From the NCBI RefSeq assembly GCF_000801105.2, contig NC_079515.1:18127407-18191406 (forward strand): a stretch of DNA of 64,000 nt, given 5' to 3'. The stretch is from Raphanus sativus. Taxonomy: Eukaryota > Streptophyta > Magnoliopsida > Brassicales > Brassicaceae. Made by a program: the position numbers and the translations under genes. A model generated the notes under the pieces. That model saw only the letters and a list, made by a program, of their open reading frames with translations, was not told where the DNA came from and did no database searches. Shown piece by piece: positions 1 to 10,887 of the stretch (the first letter of the stretch is position 1; every line of letters starts with the position of its first letter).

Positions 1-820
1 TATGGTTAGGAATACGTAAGATAATAGATTGGGACATGGTGTTCCTACAAAATAACCGTAAACGCATATTCAGAGTACCTCGTTTCCATAGGGACAGCTG
101 TGGAAAAGTCGACCGGGGTTTGCGATTGTTTTGGAGGTGCGGAATGAGACCCGTGAACCACAGGGACAGTGTGTTGGGAAACCACGGTGGCTCTTAACCA
201 TTTTTGTTTTTGATTTTTGTACCTGGGGAGAAATTGAGAAGTTTGAACCCTAATCGTGTCTGAGCTGGTGTCTAAACGAGTTTCTATACTGAAGTTGGAG
301 ATGAATATGGAGTTGGTAAACGACGACGTTATAATTTATGTTGTTGGGCCTTTATATTTTATTGGGCCTTAGTCGAAGACCTTGGAGTACAAGAGGAAGG
401 TTGTACATGTGGATTGATGGGGTTAGGAAAACTGTTTGTACTGTTTAGTGATGTTATTATCTGTACAGATGTGCAAGGGTATAAATAATACAACCATTCA
501 TTGAACATTCACCCAAACAAAATAACTTCAGAATTAGCCATATGTTATGGAAAATAGTTTTACAAAGGCTTTTAGTGCCACCCAAAAAGAAACAGGCACT
601 GCATGCTGGTTTTGTTTATCCAGATTGCTATCCAAGAGAAGCCTTACAAGTTCAAAATGTAGTAGTGTTAAAGAAAATAGTAGAGACAAGGTGAATTTAT
701 TATCCAAAAGGTACATCTGTTGGATATAAGATTCACCACAAGTCAGATAGGGCAAACACAGCGAGTCCTATTATGGCCAGTACCACCGCAGCGGGTACAC
801 TTGTTGGGAACAGTTTTTGT
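1..820. other. No gene recognised; flank of MULE remnant
   Basis: Mixed-composition sequence with short open frames that show no family motifs. It lies downstream of the decayed transposase in the minus-strand sense and may include its 3' untranslated part. I looked for a terminal inverted repeat matching the 3.9-4.2 kb side and did not find a convincing one, so the element boundary is undefined. Confidence 0.4.
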
Positions 821-825
821 TTTCT

Positions 826-1236
826 TCACAGGCTGTGCAATTTGCAAGAAGAAGTTACATTAAAACATGATAAAACTAGTTGTGAAATTGAAGTGAGAGA
901 TATAGTTACCGGTATCTCTCCAGTAGACGGGATGCGCCCTTCACGAGGGCGACCAGAAGGGCGGCAAGTTCTCGGAGGGCCTATAGGAAGATCTGAAAGA
1001 GCTGGAGGGATGGAGAATTCACCAATGTCTGCCTCGGGGTAAATCACACCTGCATATGTGTCTATCCAGTGTTGAGTCTTGTAGTAGTCTCCAATTAAGC
1101 CGGTGTAGGAGAGTCCAACTGAGTCTGCAGCCATGAGTGCATGACCGCAAGGTATCTTCAGCTTCTGGAAGACCTGACATGTGCAGGCCTTAATATCTAG
1201 GTGGACAGTGTTGCCATGGCCAAAAAGACCCCTCAC
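826..1236 (-). pseudogene. MULE SWIM zinc finger and C-terminus
   Basis: The segment starts RGLFGHGNTVHLD and carries the SWIM pattern CTC...IPCGHA (CxC, then CxH), a DNA- or protein-binding zinc finger at the C-terminus of MULE and FAR1-related proteins. It is followed by the usual aromatic stretch GDYYKTQHWIDTY and a basic tail. It is one frame away from the catalytic core, whose frame runs past it and stops at 1233. Deleting or inserting a single base near 1233-1243 separates the two. Confidence 0.75.
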
Positions 1237-2513
1237 AGAGAAGCTCCACTCTCTAGATGTGGAGATTTTGCTGCAGATTTAGTCCTCCTGGCAGAGAACC
1301 AGCGGGTAAGCATTCGCTGTATGAACATGAACATCTCAACAATTGGTGAAGATCTGGATTTTGAGATTGCATTGTTCAGCTGCTCTGCGACGTTGCTGGT
1401 CATGAGATTGTACCGGTTTCCAGGGAAGTAGGTGCGAGACCATTTTGAGGTGCGGATATCTTCCAGGTATTTGAAGCAGGGTAGATTGGCCATCTTGATT
1501 TTGTCAAATTTGGCATCAAAATCAGCACGGTGGAACTGGAAAGCAGCCTCGCAAACCAACTTAGCAAGGCCCTTGCTTTTGTAGCGGGAGACAACGTTTC
1601 TCATAATGTGAACTATGCAGGCACCGTGATGTGCCTTGGGAAATGTCTGACTTATGGCTGAGATGATGAAGACATGGCGGTCAGAGATAATTGTAAGCGT
1701 GCTAGAATCAGCAATAATTCTTTCAACCTTGGAGAGGAACCAGGTCCAGGCGTCATGGGTCTCTCCATCTACAACAGCAAAAGCTAGAGGGAAGACCTGG
1801 AAGTTGCCATCTTGACCACTAGCAGTAAGTAGTGTCCCTTTATATTTGCCAGACAAGTGAGTACCGTCAATAATCAAGACGGGACGGAGGCGACGAAAAC
1901 CTTGGATAGAAGCTCCAAAGGCCAGGAATGCATACAGGAAACGAGTGTCTCCGTTTTCGTCAACTTCGGTTTGAAGATCAGTGATGGTCCCGGGATTAGT
2001 TGCCTTGAGCCTCTCGAAATAATCTGCAATGTTGAGGTAAGAGTCCTCTGCATTCCCATGTGTCATGTCTATTGCAATGCCTTTTGCCCGATGACATTTC
2101 ATGTAAGAAGCAGAGACACGCAGATCTTCAAAAACAAGCCGCTGAAGCTGAATGGATTTGGGTGCATCAGTATGTTCTCCATATTTTGAGCAGTAGATAT
2201 GTGCTAAAACCTTAGCAGTAGCACGCCTTTTGTAAAGCCTACGGGTTTCCCAGTCACAGGTGTGGCTCAACTGACACTTCTTGATGGTGTAGTAACCACA
2301 CGCAGTTAGCTCCCTAGCTAGTATCCTCCAATCACACCTTGTATCGTGGCAACTCAGTACAAATTTGTGCCTGCTAGTCCTGGTTTGCCTGAAATAAAAT
2401 TGTTCCTTGATTGCGTAGATAGCAAGACCAATTTGGCAGTCTTGTTTTGAGGCGTAAAGTTTACCGACATAAGGTTCGTCATCGTCAATATCCAAGTCTG
2501 GGACATCTTCCAC
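1233..2513 (-). pseudogene. MULE zinc-binding and DDE transposase core
   Basis: Open frame of 426 residues with no ATG at its upstream end (2513 is a GTG inside a longer frame that is stopped at 2589-2591). Residues 55-86 hold the MuDR-type zinc-binding pattern (C55, C60, H84, C86). The MULE transposase domain spans about residues 210-400. Its likely catalytic residues are D216 in IIDGTH, D278 in ISDRH and E377 in TSNVAEQLN, with the family CxxH at C299/H302. The frame ends in LESGASL and a stop just before the SWIM finger. Catalytic residues are intact, so inactivation is by frame damage rather than active-site loss. Confidence 0.85.
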
Positions 2514-2637
2514 GTCGTAGAGGGTGTCGTCAAAAAGTGGGGGTATGTCAAATTCCTTTTCGCTGATTTCAGAAAGAGGCCTGGTCTCTCATGGAGGTGG
2601 CGTACGAGGAGGAACTTGAAATCCAGATGTACTGTTG

Positions 2638-3756
2638 TTACGCGTACCCGTGTACGACGCAGGACGTGAAGCGGGTGGACAGCTGCTTTGCTGTACATGT
2701 TGGACTGTTCCCAGGTGGTACAGGGAAGGAGCCAATTTCAGGTTTTGTGTAAGGTGGAAGTTCCCCGGAGACTAGAATGGTGTGGTCAAAAGCATCTCCG
2801 GTGGTACAGTGAATGATATGAGGTGCAGTCTTTGGAACTGTGATCCCAGCCATGACCTCAGCAGCATCAGAACCGCCAAGGTGTGTGTCAAGAAGGGGGG
2901 CCCAAAAGTCCTGATCATAGCCACGATTAGGGACATTGTCAGCCGGAATAGACGCATCAGTTCCGGTTTCATCATCATCTTCGGAAGCCCAGCTGTCCGG
3001 AATGTTGGCGGGGTCTTCTTTGAACATGTCTTCAAGTAGCTGGTCCCCTCCGATGACGGTCTCGTCAATGAGGGAGATTCGAGAGGGTTTTGGAATCCGA
3101 GAGCTGCTAGCATTGTGAGAGCCTGTACTCCTGGGAAGCTGTACATGCGGACAACTCTTTGCATGTACAGGAGTACAATTTGGTTGTTGTACGTGTGGAC
3201 TGTTACGGGGTTTGTCTAGCTCATCGTCTGAAAATAGGGAGAAGCCGGGTATCTGTGAACCAGCGGTTGAGGCCTGACGCATATCGGGAGAGTAGGGGCT
3301 ATGCGCCCTCTTGATGGGTTGGTTAGGCGTGGTGAAGGGAAGAGGATTCTGATCAGCAGAGGTAGGAGCCGCGGTCTTTCTGAATGTGACAAACATGTTC
3401 ATTCCTTTGTTGGTTTGAAAGTGCTGATAGAAAAAGGAAACGGCCCCGTCGTTGGTAAGCATAACTGGTGGCGTGGTTAGACCTGTAGCAAGTTCCTTAG
3501 AATTGGGTGGCCAATAGCTAAGAACAGCAGTGAGGAGAGTGAGAGGCTTCTCATAAAACTCCTTGAAGACATTACTCAGAAGTTCAGTGAGAGTGATGCC
3601 GTTACGAAGAGGGACAACTCGGGTCATCTGCTCTTTGTCGATGACGAAGTTCCAGTGGTTGTCTGCGGAGGGTTTCCATTCGCCGGCGATGACCATACAG
3701 TGTTCTGCCATCGCGACGACTGAGCTGAGATAAGGAAGTGTTAAAGAAAATTTCAA
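2638..3756 (-). pseudogene. MULE N-terminal segment
   Basis: A 372-residue open segment. Near residue 16 a second methionine begins the stretch MAEHCMVIAGEWKPS, followed by FVIDKEQM, SYWPPNSKELATG and TTPPVMLTNDGAV. This is the conserved start seen in Brassicaceae MULE proteins ahead of the zinc-binding region, so the second Met (about position 3711) is the likelier start. The middle is rich in Ser, Pro and Asp, as expected for a linker. The frame ends at a stop near 2638 without reaching the catalytic part. The function of this N-terminal region is not established; it is often compared to a PB1-like fold. Confidence 0.7.
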
Positions 3757-4294
3757 TTAAACTATCAATTAATGAATGTTAAACGGGTTTAGAGTGTTAA
3801 GAACATACCGTTAATGAACTGGTTGTCAGGGATTTGGGTGTTCTTAGTTCCTGCACGCAGACGGTGAATCGAGGTAAGGAAGTAGAAAAACGGTGAAAAG
3901 GTAAACGGTGGTTTTGAGGAGAAGAAAGAGGTGAAAACACAGGGGGATATCCAGACCGTCAAACAGATAGAAAGGAAAGATGATCCAAGGGTGGTGGTGA
4001 AAGCAGATTGATGTCTTGTCCAGATCTGGATGCGATAATCTGAGCCCTACGTTTTATTTAGGATCAAGGATTGTAAAAGCATCCCGCCTAAAAATGTGTC
4101 CTAGTTAAAAATAGAAAACAGGAGAGGATGGTTAGGAAATTGAAAGTCAACTATAACAACCTCTCTCCTATGGTTTCTAACGAGAAGTTAGACAAAAGTG
4201 CTCATGTAGTAATAAGTGACCTTTTGTGCTATTTATAAGTGCAAAAGTAACTCAGTGTGTAAATCTTTCTATAATTTTTTAGTGTTAAAAACAA
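3757..4294. other. MULE upstream flank, no gene seen
   Basis: AT-rich sequence upstream of the transposase remnant. An imperfect inverted pair lies near 4119-4175 (ggagaggatgg / cctctctcc). It probably contains the old MULE promoter and 5' end, but no terminal repeat could be matched on the far side. Confidence 0.35.
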
Positions 4295-5180
4295 TCTTAT
4301 ATAATAAAGTTGGCTTTTTTTCTCCTTGGGGGTTTAAATGCCATGTGGCACACTTTTTAGTTGACTTTTTTTTTCCTTGGGGGTTTAAATGCCATGTGGC
4401 ACACTCTTTTTAATAATTTTTTTTAGTTTATATTTAATAGGTTTTAATGTTAATTATGAAAGACACATTGGATTTTTAAAATTTTCCTCATAAAAACTCA
4501 AGCATTTATAACAGTGTTTTGAACCCGAACCAGAGCTACTGTTGAATCGGTAAACTCTCCGACCCAATATAAATCGGATTTGAGTTTTGTGAAAAAGCCA
4601 AAATTTAAAACCCAAATTAAAACCTTCAAAAACTCACAGAAACCCAAAACCCGATACCGGTTGCACCACTGGTTGAACCAATATATAATTTTTATTTTTT
4701 TTAGTTTTAGTTATATTTTAAATTCTGTTTTATATTCTAAATTTCCAATTATCTTATATAATAAAGTTGAGTTTTTTTCCTCCCTAGGAGAAAACCCAAT
4801 GTAATTTGAAACACTTTTTTAATAATTAAAATATTTTCTTAAATTATATTTAATAGGTTTTAATGTTAATTATGAAAGACATTGGGTTTTTAAACTTTTT
4901 CTCATAAAAGTCCAAGCGTTTATAACAGTGTTTTTAACCCGAACCGGAACCACTGTTGAACCGGTAAACTCCGCGACCCAATATAAATCTTGTTTGAGTT
5001 TTGTGAAAAAAACCCAAAATTTAAAATCCTAATTTAAAACCTCAAAAACTCACTAAAACCCAAAATTCAATACCGGTTACACCACTGGTTGAATCAATAG
5101 ATAATTTTTATTTTTTTAGTTTTTAGTTATGTTTTAAATTATGTTTTATATTATAAATTTCCAATTATAAAGTTAGATTT
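4295..5180 (+). repeat. Tandem ~400-457 bp units carrying Helitron 5' ends
   Basis: Unit 1 (4295-4751) and unit 2 (4752 to about 5160) share the 5' terminus, a segment with AGTGTTTTGAACCCGAACC, and the end TATTCTAAATTTCCAATTA. The start of a third unit (AATTATAAAGTTAGATTTTTT) has lost about ten bases of the terminus. Each unit begins exactly at a potential A|TC Helitron start. Confidence 0.8.
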
Positions 5181-6040
5181 TTTCAGTTTTATTACGGTCT
5201 TCCTATTCTTCTACACTACAATTTACATTTACAAGGAAGGTGAGTAAGCGTGATCGTGCTCGACCCGCACATCCATAAAACAAACTCAAAGACGATCAAG
5301 CTTATTATTCCTCTACATTACAATTTACGTTTGCAAGAAAAATGAGTAAGTTATTTTTAATTTAACTTAGTTTATAACAAGTCATTACATTTTTAATTTA
5401 CAGATCAAAAAGAATAAGATCATATGATCATGTGGATTACAAAACATGTTTTGAATTGTTGAAGAACAAGAACATGACGAGCTGTTGGTAAGTTTTAAAA
5501 TTTAGGGAAAATAAAAATTAGTTGATGTGATTTGGTGTTAATTTATTTTTGTTATTGACAATTTACTAATATGATGTTTTAATTTTGCTTTATTTTGCAT
5601 TGGAAGTTTAATTTATTATTCACATTCGACATAAATATTTGTGAATTGTATGTCTTGATTTTTTTAGATGTCATAACTCTTATATTACAAACTTTTTAAA
5701 TAGTCTAAACTATTTCTTAATATTTTGTATGTCAAATGAAGTTTAAAATATAGAAACCAAGGTTAAGTATTTTCTAAATGTTTTAAGCATAAAATAGATA
5801 AATATCCAAACTATTATTTTTGTTTAGAAAACATTTCAAAATATTAACTATTATATAAAATTTTTATAGCTAATATATTATTATATAATAAAATTAATTC
5901 ATTTATTAACATGCGGTTCATCAACGGTTGGTCCAATAACTCATTGATCCGGTCAATTCAGCGACCTGGTCAATCGTCAGATTCAGTATCTAGGTTAGGT
6001 TTTAAAATCACTGTTTATAGGTTTTCTTTATATTTGATTT

Positions 6041-6078
6041 GACTATGGAGAATAGAGCCTCTATGATTCTCCATAGTC
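6041..6078. repeat. 13-bp inverted repeat
   Basis: gactatggagaat at 6041-6053 is inverted perfectly at 6066-6078, with a 12-nt spacer. It lies inside the Helitron and may mark the end of an older nested insertion. Confidence 0.7.
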
Positions 6079-6218
6079 AACGATCTGTATCACTTTCATA
6101 AATTCGACCCACATGATCCGTATGACCAAAAATCTTAAATCCGCATCCACCCCGCCAAAACCTGTGGATAAACCGTCTTACTCGCGGGTAATAATAATTA
6201 TATTAAAAACTAATTATT

Positions 6219-6296
6219 TTAATTATATATTAATATTTCAATTATATATTAATATTTTAATTATATATTAATTATTTTAATTATATATTAATTATT
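6219..6296. repeat. AT-rich minisatellite, ~20-bp unit
   Basis: About four copies of aattatatattaatatttt in tandem with small variations. Confidence 0.75.
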
Positions 6297-6710
6297 AAAA
6301 ATAATATTAAAATAATACATTATAACTAAAATTATATAAATATTTTATATGTTTATATATTTTTACGAAAAATAAAATAAAAAAAACTTTTTTTTTTGAA
6401 TTTACGGGTCGGCGGGTACCCGCGACTCATATTTGGCTGACCCGCACCCGCCCCACTTAAACTAATCTTAACCCACACCCGCACTCGCAGTTTGAAAATT
6501 TTAAACCGATCGACCCGCACCCGCTCCACGGCGGGTCAGACGGGGCGGAGCCCCCGGGATTTGAATTAAATTCTCAGCTCCACTAACCACTATCAAAAAG
6601 ATCAGAAAATATCATTTTTATACATATTTTAATTTCATATTTTTAGAATATTTTATTTACTAAGATCATATAATAAATTATAAATTCATGTAAAAATACA
6701 ACATATGAAC

Positions 6711-6738
6711 CCGGCGCGTAGCGCCGGAATACCACTAG
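6711..6738 (+). other. Helitron 3' hairpin and CTAG terminus
   Basis: ccggcgc-gta-gcgccgg forms a perfect 7-bp stem. It sits 7 bp ahead of CTAG, and the next host base is T. This structure marks the end of rolling-circle transfer in Helitrons. Confidence 0.85.
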
Positions 6739-9700
6739 TATATTTATATTTTTGGACATATTCTTGAAATATGGTATAAGGTTTTGAATATGGTAATGAT
6801 AATATACTTAAATAAATTTTAGATAAGTCACAAATCCAAAAAAAAAACCATCTCCTTTGTTCGTTTAACAGAAAAATAATTGAACCAAATTTAAAGCAAT
6901 TTCCTTTTTCTTATATACAAATTTTCATCTTCACAAAAGCTTCTGTGCAACCTAACAATTATTACTGATGAATAGAAAAATAGTTGAGAAATATTTTTTT
7001 TCTTTTTTTTTTTGGGAATGGAACAATATTTTAAGCAATAGCGAGCCAATCACCTCTCTATTTGGAGATTGAGACTTTTGTGTGGGCAATGGAATGTATG
7101 AGGAATTTACGGTAATATAGTGATGGTTTCGGAATCAGAAGAATGACCTGCTTTTACAAGTTATATAAAAGACATAAGAAGTCTGAAGAGAAGTGTCACA
7201 TCCTCGGAGGTTATCTATGTATCACAGACACAAAATAAAAAGATGGACAGTCTAGCACGCAATGCAAGAAAGCAATCGTCTTTTGTTTTTCACATGGATG
7301 CGATCTCTCCAACCTGGTTATCAGAGTCTATATGAGTCTGTAAAGTTGCCTACAAAAAAAAAAAGCAATTTCCCTTTTTGTTTATACAAATTTGCATTGT
7401 CATTTTTGTGCAACCTAACAATTATTACTGATATACAAAATAAGGTACAATGATTTAAAGAAACTATACTTTTTGATAATTCCAAAATTTCTTATTTCTA
7501 AGTAAATTGAGTTTTCTTAGTTATAAATTTCCAATCCTATTCCTAATTAAATTTCTCATTCTATATAAATACACCACCAATTCTCTTCAATCAAAATAAT
7601 AATTATGTTATTTCTACGTACAAAAACAACTGTCATTGTTATCATCAAAAAAATTCATCCATCTTAGTAAACAAGAACAAAGTGAATATCTTAAAGCTTT
7701 GGAAAAAAAAAATTTAAAAGGAGCTAATTCTATTAAGATGGGGTTGATTACAATTACAGAAATCAAAGCTTGATTTTTCAATTATATACAACAAGTGACT
7801 TATATTTTCTCACTATTTTGAAAGGGAATCATATTCATGCTACAGTAGAAAGTGATGTCTTGGTTAAGAAGTACGATAATAAATTAAGAAAAAGTGAATC
7901 AAAAAATAATTACACTAGTGATAGTTAAATATTTGAAATTTTATTTATACTATTGGTTTATCAAGTAAATTAACAAATTGATTTTTACCTGTTTAACATA
8001 TTTTAACTATATATATAATTTTAACAATAGGGGATAATATTAATATTTAAATTAATAGTCATTGTCATATAGATAAAATGTTATTCTTAACAAATCTAAT
8101 TTCAGTTCTATCAAAGTATTAATAAAATTAAAATTAAAATAATTAACTAAATCAAATGAAACAAGACTATATATTACATTTATAATTTTATTTTTTTCCA
8201 AATCAATGAAAATTTAAATATAAAAAATAATGTTAAAATATATTCATTTTAAATTAAAATATTCTTTATAAAATTATTATCTACAGAAAACTCCTAATTA
8301 CCATAACTATTGTTTGTCTAGAGATCGCGTTGCGTTTACGACCACTGAGAATTATTTTCCTCTCTTTTTTTGTGTTATTCCATGAGAATAGTTTTGAACG
8401 TCAACAAAAATTGTAATTATTAGATTAAATCATTATATCTACTTGTAAAAATGATAGTCGGAATACGATCCTCCACATCTTATATCTCTCCGGTGGAAAG
8501 TTCCCTCGATAAAAGATTCGGATTCTTTTATTTCTTTTTTATACATAATTCAAATGTAGTGTCATTCTTTGAGTAACCCACTTGCTTATAACTTTGCAGG
8601 AATGCACGAATCCGAATGTATTATGTATGCAGGTTTTTATTTGAATATCAGAAAAGATGCTGGAATTGTTATATTTTCTTAGTCAAAGATGAATTAATAT
8701 ATAGAGGCGTATAAGACATGATAAACCTATATACGAATTTGGTTTTAAAATGATTGGATAGGTAAGATTGAACCTGATTGGTAAGTTATAGTTTAACAAC
8801 TCTTTATTCTTTAGTTTTTTTTATGAAGGGTTTTGCATTTTAATAGTCTCTCATCCCTTCAACGTTTAAGAGAATGAATTAGAGTTTTACAAGCTCGTCT
8901 GCGCGGGATTTTTTTTTTTATTTTTTTTTATAAATTATATATATAATGACATTTTAAATACATAGGTTATTTGGATATTTTTAAGTTCTTATGAAACTAT
9001 CTGGATTCAAAACGAATCCAACTCAAATCCCATCCAGAAATTTATAATATATCGAAATTAAGTTTTAAAATCCAAAAAATCCAATATCCAAAAACCGATT
9101 TATACTCAAATGAACACTTGGATGTCAATGTCTAAATGATTCCGTAAACAAATAAAAATTTTGTTTTGTTAACCAGTCTGAATTTATATCAAGAATGAAA
9201 CAGTTTCATTTTTTGTCATTAATATAAACATAAACACAAAAACTCTGTAAACTAAACCGGTAACTCTGCATCCATATAGATTACAAAAGACGGGTGTTTC
9301 CTATCACTGCATGCAAGACTATATACCCTTGAATTCATCGTGCTTGGTAACGAATCCAGATTGGGGATTCGTTGCGATCACCGGTGGACATTTAAAAAAT
9401 ATATGGATTAATGATTCCTCTGGATTTCTTCATTGGGCACAACATATTGGGCACAACATATCTCACCTTGAATTCTTTGCGTGTGCAAATTTTTATTTAC
9501 CGCTATTACACTATATATCATGCTAGTATTTGTCACAGAAAATGTTAATTTTCAGTGGACAACAGACTTTCCAACAACAAGCCTTAAGAACATCAACTGT
9601 GGGTACATAAAAAGTTGGGGCTTTTTCTCTGTTAGGATATATTTGTTTCATTTGCTATTCAGATTTCACAGTTTATTTCTAACTATTCATAAAATGCTAT

Positions 9701-10115
9701 CCATCTCTGCCTGCCAACTGGATTTGACTTAATGGAATGCTTTGAATAATCTGCATGTCTTGGGGATTCACCAACTTAATTGCATGTTAATTCCATGTTC
9801 GCTAAGTCGCATTGATGAGAGAATCTACTGTAAAATTGGAGAAAAACTTTGATTGAATAATGTTTGTTGGTATCGGGTGAGTGGTTGGAAGCAAAGGGTC
9901 ATTCCATATAGAGATAAATGATTCTGATCTCACCATTTTGATTAGTCATTCTCTAACCAGAGATAATACTATGCCAGCCATATGATGATGAGTACGATCT
10001 AATCGGTTTCAGGAGTGATGCATTTCTGAAGTATTCGGTTTCTCAATTAATCGCCAGAACTGCTTTGCAAGTATAGCCGTATTATTGTGATGTCTTTAAA
10101 CCCTAACCATCCTTT
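6739..10115. other. AT-rich repeat-derived DNA, no gene
   Basis: No open frame with recognisable motifs. A stretch at 6893-6968 is repeated at 7365-7433 (shared core gtgcaacctaacaattatta). Around 8870-8910 the sequence tagagttttacaag...tgcgcggga looks like a decayed minus-strand Helitron 3' end. The segment 8940-9190 is a diverged copy of 12560-12830. Confidence 0.5.
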
Positions 10116-10123
10116 ATTCTTAT

Positions 10124-10879
10124 CAGTGGCGGATCTAGGAATAAATCCTACTAGGGTCAATGTATGTATAAAAAATATTGATACAAAACAATAAGCATAT
10201 CAGATGAAAAACATAATAATATTTTGTGCATAGATTTTAAATCTACATTTTCTCATAAACTATGAATTTTTAATATATATTTTTTTAAAAATAAATATAA
10301 TTTTAAGTTTAATAAAATATGTTTTAAAAATTTATTGGCTAAAAAAGCAACAAAAATCAGAATATTATATGGATCTATTCGTTATCATTTATTTTCATAT
10401 AGCACTAATACTTATCTTTCTAATTCTAGTTCTAATGTATATGTTGAAAAAATATAACTCTTGTAGCTTTATGTCAGATGATCTTCCTATCTCTCTTGCA
10501 TATAAAAAACTTCTATGAACCACTTTAATCCAAGTTAAGAGAAACATATTAATAAAATGTACTATCAGACCTCAATTAGAATCATTTACGGAGAATATTC
10601 ATAAGACATTAAAGACAAAATGTTAATATGAGTAAATACGTGCAGTTATGCATAATTAATATCATAGAGATAAAAATAAAAAATAGATTTGTGCAGTTAT
10701 TATTTTCTGTTTTCATTACAGATAAGAAAAATAGGAAGACAACGTGAAGTACAAAATGGAAAGGGGTCAAAGATATGAATTAATAGGGGTCAGTAACTGA
10801 ACTTTGCTGTAATTAAGAATTAAATTTAAGAATCTAGTGGGGTCAGCTGACCCCCTACCTTCTAAATAGATCCACCCCC
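10124..10879. mobile_element. Non-autonomous hAT element, 756 bp
   Basis: It is flanked by a perfect 8-bp duplication attcttat (10116-10123 and 10880-10887). The left end is CAGTGGCGGATCTAGG and the right end, read inverted, is GGGGGTGGATCTATTT. That is an imperfect terminal repeat of the hAT (Ac/Ds) CAGTGGCGGATC type. The interior is AT-rich with no transposase. A perfect 16-bp palindrome, ggggtcagctgacccc, lies at 10839-10854 near the right end. Strand cannot be assigned. Confidence 0.85.
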
Positions 10880-10887
10880 ATTCTTAT

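Larger units (their letters stand above)
826..3756 (-). pseudogene. Mutator-like (MULE) transposase pseudogene, whole remnant
   Basis: Three minus-strand segments in different frames line up in the order of a plant MuDR-type transposase: an N-terminal MULE-associated region (2638-3756), the zinc-binding and DDE catalytic region (1233-2513) and a SWIM zinc finger with C-terminus (826-1236). In an active element the protein would bind the terminal repeats and cut and paste the transposon in the nucleus. Here the frame changes around 1233-1243, and an in-frame TGA at 2589-2591 precedes the catalytic block. An intron could explain the upper junction but not the lower one, where the homologous sequence continues after a shift of about one base. 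I did not find terminal inverted repeats, which some plant MULE lineages lack. Confidence 0.85.
4295..6738 (+). mobile_element. Non-autonomous Helitron with repeated 5' terminus
   Basis: The 5' end is TCTTATATAATAAAGTTG preceded by A. The 3' end is a GC-rich hairpin (6711-6727, 7-bp stem with 3-nt loop) followed by AATACCA and CTAG at 6735-6738, then T. This is the Helitron rule: TC start, hairpin, CTRR end, insertion between A and T with no target duplication. No Rep/helicase coding is present, so mobilisation would need an autonomous Helitron. The first ~450 bp are repeated in tandem (next TC at 4752-4753, a decayed third start near 5165). Internal decayed repeats resemble segments elsewhere in the window. 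Confidence 0.85.

Noticed and set aside
534..755. Overlapping open frames of 60-73 residues on both strands
   Set aside because: No motif, no codon bias visible and both strands open at once; typical chance frames.
5220..5345. Pair of similar segments (ttctacactacaatttac and cctctacattacaatttacg) considered as a CRISPR-like or direct-repeat array
   Set aside because: Only two imperfect copies in eukaryotic Helitron DNA; best explained as a small tandem duplication.
6600..6740. GC hairpin considered as a transcription terminator
   Set aside because: Its fixed distance to CTAG and the A|T insertion context identify it as a Helitron end.
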